Below, one piece after another: positions 6,187-11,097 of a stretch of DNA of 11,097 nucleotides; position 1 is the first letter of the stretch, and each line of letters starts with the position of its first letter. Both the position numbers and the translations under genes were made by a program. The stretch is from the NCBI GenBank assembly GCA_900319885.1, contig ONQH01000036.1, positions 1 to 11,097 of the forward strand. Reading direction: 5' to 3'. Origin of the DNA: Candidatus Avelusimicrobium ruminicola. GTDB taxonomy: Bacteria; Elusimicrobiota; Elusimicrobia; Elusimicrobiales; Elusimicrobiaceae. A model generated the notes under the pieces. The model saw nothing but the letters and a program-made list of their open reading frames with translations. It had not been told where the DNA came from and did no database searches.

Positions 6187-6684
6187 ATGGCACAAGTCAT
6201 TTTGGCAGTAGGGAGTAATCAAGGTAACCCCAAGGAAAATTTAGACCGCGCAATCCAAGCCTTAGCACAGGTGGGAACGGTGGGCGAAGTGGCCCCTTAT
6301 ATTGTGTCTAAACCGGAAGGATACTCCCACCAGGCAGATTTCGTAAACACGGTGCTTATACTGCAAACCGTCCTGGAACCTATGCCGCTGTTACGGGCCC
6401 TTAAACAACTGGAAAAAGACCTGGGGCGCGTGCCGACGTTCCCCAACGGGCCGCGCGTGATTGACCTAGATATTCTATTTTATGAGGATAAAGTGATTTT
6501 TGAGGACACCCCCGAATATACCTTATTTATCCCCCATCCGCGCATCCCAGAGCGGGAATTCGTGTTAAAACCCCTCTCTTATATCTTGCCGGATTTTGTG
6601 CATCCCCAGTTCCACGAGCCCATTTATATGCTTTACCGCAAACTAATGAAAAAAAAGGGAGCACCAACTTGCCAGATTTTGTAA
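6187..6684 (+). CDS. folK: 6-hydroxymethyl-7,8-dihydropterin pyrophosphokinase (HPPK, FolK)
   Basis: Transfers pyrophosphate from ATP to 6-hydroxymethyl-7,8-dihydropterin, making the FolP substrate. The 165-residue product shows the N-terminal AVGSNQGNPKENL (7-19), FVNTVL (52-57), LGR (79-81), the magnesium and ATP motif GPRVIDLDIL (88-97) with Asp93 and Asp95, and IPHPRIPEREFVLKPL (115-130). Its ATG directly follows the previous stop, with AGGAGAG 6 bases upstream. It is the last gene of the operon. No obvious hairpin terminator follows before the pal promoter region, so some read-through into the lipoprotein gene is possible. Confidence 0.97.
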   Translation: MAQVILAVGSNQGNPKENLDRAIQALAQVGTVGEVAPYIVSKPEGYSHQADFVNTVLILQTVLEPMPLLRALKQLEKDLGRVPTFPNGPRVIDLDILFYEDKVIFEDTPEYTLFIPHPRIPEREFVLKPLSYILPDFVHPQFHEPIYMLYRKLMKKKGAPTCQIL

Positions 6685-6698
6685 AATGTAGGTAAGAT
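6669..6698 (+). promoter_or_regulatory. Candidate promoter of the pal-like gene
   Basis: TTGCCA (-35, 6669-6674, inside the end of folK) and TAAGAT (-10, 6693-6698) are spaced 18 bases apart. An alternative -10 is TAAAAT at 6682-6687. The TAAGAT box falls in the left half of the palindrome at 6693-6708. Confidence 0.4.
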
Positions 6699-6708
6699 GT
6701 ACATCTTA
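6693..6708. repeat. Perfect 16-bp palindrome upstream of the pal-like gene
   Basis: TAAGATGTACATCTTA is an exact inverted repeat that ends 2 bases before the AAGGAG site of the lipoprotein gene and covers its candidate -10 box. Such a position suits a repressor operator. A hairpin in the mRNA leader is the alternative, although a stem with almost no loop is less likely. Confidence 0.6.
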
Positions 6709-6726
6709 ATAAGGAGACTCAAACGC

Positions 6727-7362
6727 ATGAAAAAAGTAATGACTGTTTTGGCCGCCGCTTTATTTTTAGGCGCCTGCCATTGTGCCAAATGCACCACTCA
6801 AACCGCCGGCAGATATACCAATAAACCTGCCTGCCAATGCACCCACAAACAACACAAACCGGGTTGCAAATGCCCCAAATGCCACAAAGCAGCTCCGGCT
6901 CCGGCCCCTGTAGTGGCTGCCAAACCGGCTCCCGCCCCGGCTCCGGCCCCGGCCCCGAAAGTAGAAAATGATGCCGCTATTGCCGCAGTAGCCAATGTAA
7001 AACAAACTGCCCAAGCCACGGTATTGTCTTTCAAAGAACCGATCAATTTCAAATATAACAGCGATGCCTTGGATGCCAAATCCACCTCCACCGTTGATCA
7101 AGTAGCCGCCGCTTTGAAAAAATATCCTAATGCCAAAGTGCGCGTAGCCGGTTATACCGACTCTTTAGGTAATGCTGCTTACAACATGGATCTGTCCGAA
7201 CGCCGCGCTCACTCCGTTGCCGAACGCCTCGTACAAGACGGCATCCCGGCTGCTAACGTGTCCTACATTGGTTTTGGCGCTGCCAACCCAATTGCCACCA
7301 ACAAAACCGCTGAAGGCCGCTATCAAAACCGCCGTGTAGAACTTGAAGTAACCAACAACTAA
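6727..7362 (+). CDS. Pal/OmpA-family lipoprotein with a Cys-rich N-terminal segment
   Basis: An outer-membrane-anchored, peptidoglycan-binding protein of 211 residues. Order: lipoprotein signal peptide with lipobox LGAC (14-17, lipidation on Cys17); a Cys/His/Lys-rich segment (17-53) with Cys at 17, 19, 22, 36, 38, 47, 49 and 52 in CxC and CxCxxC patterns; a Pro-Ala linker (55-77); and a C-terminal OmpA domain with GYTDSLG (142-148), LSERRA (156-161) and NRRVELE (201-207), which hold the Asp and Arg that bind diaminopimelate. It lacks the Tol neighbours usual for pal, so I give no symbol. The frame is open to 6697, but the ATG at 6727 has AAGGAG 10 bases upstream and a proper signal peptide. 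The Cys segment could bind metal or form disulfides; it is not part of ordinary Pal. Confidence 0.9.
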   Translation: MKKVMTVLAAALFLGACHCAKCTTQTAGRYTNKPACQCTHKQHKPGCKCPKCHKAAPAPAPVVAAKPAPAPAPAPAPKVENDAAIAAVANVKQTAQATVLSFKEPINFKYNSDALDAKSTSTVDQVAAALKKYPNAKVRVAGYTDSLGNAAYNMDLSERRAHSVAERLVQDGIPAANVSYIGFGAANPIATNKTAEGRYQNRRVELEVTNN

Positions 7363-7378
7363 GAGTTTTACTATTGCT

Positions 7379-7409
7379 AAAACCCCACTCTTGCGAGTGG
7401 GGTTTTTTT
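7379..7409. terminator. Bidirectional intrinsic terminator between convergent genes
   Basis: A perfect 12-bp stem AAAACCCCACTC / GAGTGGGGTTTT with loop TTGC (7391-7394), followed by a T run on the plus strand (to 7409) and by TTTT on the minus strand. It closes the pal-like gene on one side and the receiver-protein gene pair (stop at 7433) on the other. Confidence 0.92.
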
Positions 7410-7432
7410 ATAGGTATAACAAGTTGCGTAGA

Positions 7433-8731
7433 CTAGTGAAGCCAGCCATGCTCGGCTTTCAGTTTGAAATACTTGGTAAGACTATACCAAATTTTATCGG
7501 CATAATCGGTGACCCACCCCAGGGCTATCATCCCGTCAATGCCATCGGCAAAAAAAGATTTCCCGCTATGAGCGGATGCTTCAAAACCGGATATAGTTAT
7601 AATACTACCCTCATAACCGCGGCTCCTTAATTGACGGGCCAAATAACGTCCGCCCCCATTTTTAATAAGCACATCCGTTAACACCATATCATACTGCAAC
7701 GCTTTTGGACTTCCCAAAAATGCTTCCGGGTCCTCATAAAAATCCATTGTCCAATCTTTTAATCCGACCCTTTGCCGCATCACGTGTAGACCGTTAATGA
7801 TGGCTTTATCATCTTGCAGCACTGCTACCCGCATACGTTGGGGTAACTCACCATAGGTACTATTCACCCATGCGGCCTGCTCAGCAGTAGTAACGCGCGG
7901 AATTTCGTGGGTATCTTGACGTGAGCGAAGACCAAATTCTTCCGCATTATACACATGTCCGTCGGCCCGTTTGATAACCGGATTGGCTATGGGATTGATA
8001 TGTTCATAAATGCCCGTTCCCAGCATGGAATAAAATTGACGCACTTGTTGTAAATAGAGGGAGGCTTTCTCCAAACTAGGTTCCTGTCCCCAAATTACTT
8101 GTGCGCCGGCAACGGCATCTTGCGCGACTTCAATATCCCCTACCATTTGGCGGATATATTCCGGTGACAAATGTTCCGTCTCACTGGTACCCAAATAATA
8201 AATATTGGTATTGACGGTTTTGGCTACCTCACGTACTTGTTGCATAGCCGTTTGGTGCGCTTTTTGCGCAACGGCCATTTGCTGCTTACTCATTTCAGTT
8301 AAATTCCCGGCACTCTGCACGCCGCCATATACATCATCAAAAGCCGGGGGACGTTCCGGGGCGATGTAAGTATCAAAACTGTATAAGTAAGGACGCATTT
8401 CCCGCGCGAGGTTTTGCTGCATCCGCCGGGACAACGAGTTCACGGGGAAAGAAGAAATCGGTTCTGTAACTAGTGTAGCACGCGTAAGCGGCGGACGTGT
8501 AGCAACCGCCTTACCTGTATTGACGGCAGCCTGGGTAGATTGACGACCGGTTGAGATAGGGGCCCGGCCCGTTTGCTTCCACTTGCCCGCATTTAAAATA
8601 CGTCTTGCTTGCGGAACAATCCGTACTCCTTTGAGGGGTTTTTTAGGATAAACCCCGGCATAGGCACTGGGTGCACAGCATAGTAGCGTCAACAAAATAA
8701 GTTTACTAATTCTTCTGTTTTTCCTTAGCAT
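7433..8731 (-). CDS. Exported protein with C-terminal receiver-like domain, paralogue A
   Basis: Family not recognised. The 432-residue product has a basic N-terminus, hydrophobic core and signal-peptidase site SAYA (22-25); a basic, low-complexity region to ~88; a central mostly helical region (90-265) shared with the neighbour (blocks MQQ, GNLT, IYYLGT, YSMLGTG, DGHVYNAEEFGL); and a CheY-like receiver domain (~290-415). The receiver shows the acidic pair Asp297-Asp298 in AVLQDD, the candidate phospho-acceptor Asp343 in VLTD, Ser371 in the Thr/Ser position and DGIDGMIALGW (386-396), where the usual KP is LG (Leu394). There is no DNA-binding output. The ATG at 8731, with AAGGAAG 5 bases upstream, was chosen over an upstream ATG (8770) because it starts a proper signal peptide. 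It lies 26 bases after paralogue B, in the same operon. Confidence 0.85.
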   Translation of the reverse strand: MLRKNRRISKLILLTLLCCAPSAYAGVYPKKPLKGVRIVPQARRILNAGKWKQTGRAPISTGRQSTQAAVNTGKAVATRPPLTRATLVTEPISSFPVNSLSRRMQQNLAREMRPYLYSFDTYIAPERPPAFDDVYGGVQSAGNLTEMSKQQMAVAQKAHQTAMQQVREVAKTVNTNIYYLGTSETEHLSPEYIRQMVGDIEVAQDAVAGAQVIWGQEPSLEKASLYLQQVRQFYSMLGTGIYEHINPIANPVIKRADGHVYNAEEFGLRSRQDTHEIPRVTTAEQAAWVNSTYGELPQRMRVAVLQDDKAIINGLHVMRQRVGLKDWTMDFYEDPEAFLGSPKALQYDMVLTDVLIKNGGGRYLARQLRSRGYEGSIITISGFEASAHSGKSFFADGIDGMIALGWVTDYADKIWYSLTKYFKLKAEHGWLH

Positions 8732-8736
8732 AGATA

Positions 8737-8743
8737 CTTCCTT
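8737..8743 (-). promoter_or_regulatory. Ribosome binding site that fixes the paralogue A start
   Basis: AAGGAAG on the minus strand, 5 bases before the ATG at 8731. It sets the start there rather than at the in-frame ATG at 8770, which has no such site and would put 13 polar residues ahead of the signal peptide. Confidence 0.7.
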
Positions 8744-8757
8744 ACCAATTAAAGAGT

Positions 8758-10044
8758 CTAGTGTGTCCACCCGTATTTTTTCTTTAAGATAAAATAGTTA
8801 TTGAGGCGCGCCCAAATGCGCTCAGTCAAGTTGGGCGTCCATCCCAAACTAATCATCCCGTCAATTCCGTCTCTGAAAAAATCTTCGCCCCCGTGGGTAA
8901 CTTCAAAACCGGACAACGTTAAAATACTTCCTTCATAGCCGCGGCTACGCAGTTGGCGGGCCAAATAACGTCCGCCCCCATTTTGAATTAACACATCTGT
9001 TAAAATCATATCGTACTGCGCATAGGCCCCTTGATTTAGAAAAACCTCCGGATCGTCATAAAAATCCAAGGTCCATTTTCGTAAACCCGCCCGTTTTTTT
9101 AACGATTTCATACTGGCAATTACGTCTTTATCGTCTTGCAACACAGCCACGCGCAAACGCTCCGGAAGGGCCCCTTTGGTATATACGCCAAACCAGGATA
9201 CCGGGTCACGCCAATCAACTTGCGGTAATTCGGCCTTTATCCCTTCCGACACCAAGCCAAACTCTTCGGCTACGTACACATGGCCGTCCGGGCGTTTTAC
9301 AGTCTCCAACTTTCCATGTTCCATCATATCCAACATACCCGTTCCAAGCGTGCTATACACATCGCGCATATTTTTCCAATAAGTAGCCACACGTACTAAT
9401 GTATAATTATCCCCCCATATAGCACGGGCATCGGCCACCAAATCTTGCCCGTGGGAAATTTCACTAAGACGTTGGCGGATTTGTTCAGGAAACAAAGACA
9501 CCATTTCCGGAGTACCTAAATAATAAATTTCGGCGTTGATAGCCTTGGAGACTTCTTGCATATATTTCACCGCACGCTCATAGGCTTCCTTGCCTCTAGC
9601 GTATTGTTCTTCGCTCATCCGGGTTAAATTCCCTAAGGTACAAATGCCGCGCTTTACATTGCTGTAAGAGGCCGGTTGCTGCGGAACCCGTGCCCAATCT
9701 ATTTCATCCAAATACGCACGTGCCTGCCGGGCCACTTTTTGTTGCATGCTACGGGAAAGCAGATTGCTTGCTTGCCCAGAGGGAGCATCCCACAACCTAG
9801 GTGAACGTGTAAAGTTTGTAGGCTTGCTAGACGTTAAGGAAACGCTTTTTATTCGGCTGTGCAGGCTAATCTGCCGGGGAAACCGCGCTCGGGACTTAGC
9901 ATGAAATACACGACGGGCAACCTGGTAAACAATCCCCTTTTTGCCTGTTTTTTTAACAGAACCTATCCCGCCGTAAGCACTAAAAGTGCACAGCAATACA
10001 AGTAACAACCCCAATTGACAGCATTTTATTTGTTTACCCGGCAT
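8758..10044 (-). CDS. Exported protein with C-terminal receiver-like domain, paralogue B
   Basis: A 428-residue paralogue of the following gene, with no recognised full-length family. It has a signal peptide (hydrophobic 11-24, likely cut around SAYG/G), an Arg/Ser-rich segment (35-85), the shared central domain (95-265, with MQQ, GNLT, IYYLGTPE, YSTLGTG, DGHVYVAEEFGL) and a C-terminal receiver-like domain (~297-415). The latter has Asp304-Asp305 (VLQDD), Asp350 (ILTD), Ser378 (TLSG) and DGIDGMISLGW (392-402); Leu400 replaces the invariant Lys. Residues 355-374 are identical to 348-367 of paralogue A. Both proteins end in an aromatic, basic tail closing with GW-x-H. It is the first gene of a two-gene operon, and its ATG comes 8 bases after a TATAAT with no Shine-Dalgarno. 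Export of a receiver fold is the puzzle: it may be a phosphorylation-independent structural domain. Confidence 0.85.
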   Translation of the reverse strand: MPGKQIKCCQLGLLLVLLCTFSAYGGIGSVKKTGKKGIVYQVARRVFHAKSRARFPRQISLHSRIKSVSLTSSKPTNFTRSPRLWDAPSGQASNLLSRSMQQKVARQARAYLDEIDWARVPQQPASYSNVKRGICTLGNLTRMSEEQYARGKEAYERAVKYMQEVSKAINAEIYYLGTPEMVSLFPEQIRQRLSEISHGQDLVADARAIWGDNYTLVRVATYWKNMRDVYSTLGTGMLDMMEHGKLETVKRPDGHVYVAEEFGLVSEGIKAELPQVDWRDPVSWFGVYTKGALPERLRVAVLQDDKDVIASMKSLKKRAGLRKWTLDFYDDPEVFLNQGAYAQYDMILTDVLIQNGGGRYLARQLRSRGYEGSILTLSGFEVTHGGEDFFRDGIDGMISLGWTPNLTERIWARLNNYFILKKKYGWTH

Positions 10045-10052
10045 ATATTTTT

Positions 10053-10058
10053 ATTATA
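10053..10058 (-). promoter_or_regulatory. -10 box of the receiver-protein operon
   Basis: A perfect TATAAT on the minus strand ends 8 bases before the ATG at 10044. It lacks the TG extension of the other leaderless-type boxes, and I see no convincing -35. No ribosome binding site lies between it and the ATG. Confidence 0.55.
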
Positions 10059-10165
10059 GAAACTAATCCACTTGTAATCGAGTGTCTTTAGACCCATTTT
10101 ATTAAGGCATTAGACCTATGGAGGTATTGGGCCTTTTAGAAGAAATACTTCCCCTTGAACTAAAA

Positions 10166-10174
10166 TGCTATAAT
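10166..10174 (+). promoter_or_regulatory. Extended -10 promoter of frr
   Basis: TGCTATAAT, identical to the box at 2928. Here the gap to the ATG is 31 bases and includes a strong AAGGAAGG (10193-10200), so this is an ordinary leadered transcript and a useful contrast with the leaderless-type starts. Confidence 0.65.
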
Positions 10175-10205
10175 AAAGAAAATCTTACTTAAAAGGAAGG
10201 ATACT

Positions 10206-10769
10206 ATGGAAGGAGTTGCTGCTTTACTTGCAAATACAAAAACTGAAATGGCCGAACACGTCGCCCGCTTGGAACGCGATTTGGCTACTATCCGCACCGG
10301 ACGTGCCAGCGCCGGCTTGTTAGAAAATGTACGCGTAGATTATTACGGTACCCCCACCCCCATCAAACAAATGGCGGTTATCAATGTATTAGATGCCAAA
10401 ACATTAGAAATCCAACCGTGGGATATTTCTTCCCTAAACGATATTGATAAAGCGTTGCAAAAAGCAGACTTGGGTGCCAGCCCCGTAAACAACGGCAAAG
10501 TGATCCGCATTACCCTTCCCTCTATGACGGAAGAACGCCGCAAACAACTCGCCAAGAATATTTCTAAAATGAGCGAAGATTTTAAGGTCGCGGTGCGCAA
10601 CGTCCGCCGGGATATAATGGATAAACTCAAAAAAGCCCAAAAATCCGCCGAAATTACCGAAGATGATTTGAAACGCTACGAAGGCGACGTGCAAAAAACG
10701 ACGGATGGATTTATTGCACAAATTGACCAAGTCATCAAGAAAAAAGAAAATGAAATTATGACCATCTAG
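10206..10769 (+). CDS. frr: Ribosome recycling factor
   Basis: Splits post-termination ribosomes together with EF-G. At 187 residues it is normal length and colinear with the family: N-terminal helix, RTGRASAGLLENVRVDYYG (31-49), TPIKQMAVINV, the domain II region LEIQPWD, NNGKVIRITLPSMTEERRKQ, and the C-terminal long helices with VRNVRRD. AAGGAAGG 5 bases before the ATG fixes the start. It stands alone with its own promoter and terminator. The common tsf-pyrH-frr neighbourhood is absent, and its upstream neighbour is divergent. Confidence 0.98.
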   Translation: MEGVAALLANTKTEMAEHVARLERDLATIRTGRASAGLLENVRVDYYGTPTPIKQMAVINVLDAKTLEIQPWDISSLNDIDKALQKADLGASPVNNGKVIRITLPSMTEERRKQLAKNISKMSEDFKVAVRNVRRDIMDKLKKAQKSAEITEDDLKRYEGDVQKTTDGFIAQIDQVIKKKENEIMTI

Positions 10770-10789
10770 GTTGCTCTTTTTCTTACACC

Positions 10790-10818
10790 ACCCCGCCCTT
10801 ACCGGCGGGGTTTTATTT
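10790..10818 (+). terminator. Intrinsic terminator of frr
   Basis: An 8-bp stem ACCCCGCC (10790-10797) / GGCGGGGT (10804-10811) with a 6-base loop, followed by TTTTATTT. It lies 20 bases after the frr stop. Confidence 0.88.
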
Positions 10819-10887
10819 TCACACACAAAATTTAAGTGCAAAGCCACACAATTTTTAGTAAAATATATAGGTAGTAAAGATTTGTAT

Positions 10888-10960
10888 GCCAAGATAGCTC
10901 AGCTGGTAGAGCAGCCGCTTCGTAAGCGGCAGGTCCGGGGTTCGATCCCCCGTCTTGGCT
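10888..10960 (+). tRNA. tRNA-Thr (anticodon CGT)
   Basis: A complete 73-base cloverleaf. Acceptor stem GCCAAGA / TCTTGGC (7 perfect pairs), D stem GCTC/GAGC, anticodon stem GCCGC/GCGGC with loop TTCGTAA and anticodon CGT (10921-10923) reading ACG, a 5-base variable loop, T stem CGGGG/CCCCG with loop TTCGATC. The discriminator base is T73 (10960) and CCA is not encoded, so it must be added after transcription. An AT-rich stretch at 10855-10870 could hold its promoter, but I cannot place one firmly. Confidence 0.96.
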
Positions 10961-10968
10961 GAAATTTG

Positions 10969-10993
10969 AAACCTCGCTCAGGCGGGGTTTTTT
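10969..10993 (+). terminator. Intrinsic terminator after tRNA-Thr
   Basis: AAACCTCGC (10969-10977) pairs with GCGGGGTTT (10982-10990) with one T-G wobble and a TCAG loop, followed by TTTTTT. Confidence 0.85.
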
Positions 10994-11009
10994 AATTTTA
11001 GGGAAGACA

Positions 11010-11097
11010 GGATACCAACTGCTTGGTATCCGTGGGGGATCGAAAGGCGCAGCGATGTTTTTGTTTGAAGGGTAGCGCAATGAAAGGCAAAAACCGC
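11010..11097. repeat. Unexplained block of inverted repeats at the right edge
   Basis: A perfect 9-bp inverted repeat, GGATACCAA (11010-11018) and TTGGTATCC (11023-11031) with loop CTGC, is not followed by a T run. Next, GGGGGATCGAA (11034-11044) is the exact reverse complement of the T-arm segment TTCGATCCCCC of the tRNA (10941-10951). Then GCG-AT-GTTTTTG (11052-11063) can pair with CAAAAACCGC (11088-11097) around a two-base bulge, cut by the window edge. On the minus strand a short frame is open from the edge to a stop within the tRNA terminator, but nothing in it looks like a protein I know. It could be the end of a structured RNA, a repeat family or an integration remnant. Confidence 0.45.

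Noticed and set aside
6766..7101. Gly-rich minus-strand frames inside the pal-like gene
   Set aside because: They are antisense images of the Pro-Ala linker and OmpA coding sequence, with low-complexity composition.
7391..7630. Plus-strand frame at the end of the receiver paralogue A
   Set aside because: It begins inside the terminator hairpin and lies antisense to the conserved receiver domain.
11010..11031. Hairpin as a second terminator after the tRNA
   Set aside because: No T run follows on either strand; the real terminator is at 10969-10993.
10771..11080. Open frames on both strands across the tRNA region (10771-10962 plus, 10832-11080 minus)
   Set aside because: They run through a perfect tRNA cloverleaf and two terminators, have no ribosome binding site and no recognisable protein features.
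1..11097. CRISPR array, insertion sequence or prophage
   Set aside because: No regularly spaced direct repeats, transposase, integrase or phage structural genes were found on either strand.

Overview
The window reads as chromosomal DNA of a moderately AT-rich, diderm gut-type bacterium, most plausibly a member of the Elusimicrobiota. That placement is an inference from style: an orphan type IV pilin-like gene, Cys-rich exported proteins and an OmpA/Pal lipoprotein (hence an outer membrane). No rRNA is present to confirm it. There is no phage, transposon, CRISPR array or complete mobile element.

Layout, left to right. (1) 1-1720, minus strand: hisS followed by the 5' part of aspS, overlapping by 4 bases and running off the left edge. 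(2) 1750-2914: an orphan type IV pilin-like gene (minus) with a textbook sigma70 promoter, divergent from a gene for a 191-residue exported protein with ten cysteines (plus). (3) 2943-6684, plus strand: one tightly packed, overlapping operon: a five-helix membrane protein, then queD, queE, folE, folP, a second QueD-like gene and folK. GTP cyclohydrolase I (FolE) makes dihydroneopterin triphosphate, the last intermediate shared by the 7-deazaguanine (queuosine) and folate routes, so the operon joins both branches. No folB is present. The second QueD-like protein carries an E-x-x-H-x-H motif in place of C-x-x-x-H-G-H, the mark of PTPS-III enzymes that bypass FolB, so folate synthesis probably runs FolE, PTPS-III, FolK, FolP. 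(4) 6693-7409: a Pal/OmpA-type lipoprotein with an unusual Cys-rich segment behind its lipid anchor, ending in a bidirectional terminator. (5) 7433-10044, minus strand: two tandem paralogues of about 430 residues with signal peptides, a shared uncharacterised central domain and a C-terminal receiver-like (response-regulator) domain that keeps the acidic pocket and phospho-acceptor Asp but lacks the conserved Lys. A receiver domain on an exported protein is very unusual and is the best candidate for an undescribed system here. (6) 10166-11097: frr (ribosome recycling factor), a tRNA-Thr(CGT), each with a terminator, then an unexplained block of inverted repeats cut by the right edge.

A cross-cutting signal is that four genes or operons (hisS, the Cys-rich protein, the que/fol operon and the receiver-protein pair) have a strong -10 box ending only 6-8 bases before the ATG and no Shine-Dalgarno sequence, which predicts leaderless mRNAs. 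Other genes in the same window have ordinary AGGAGG-type sites. Three of these four boxes, plus the frr box, share the extended form TGC-TAtAaT.
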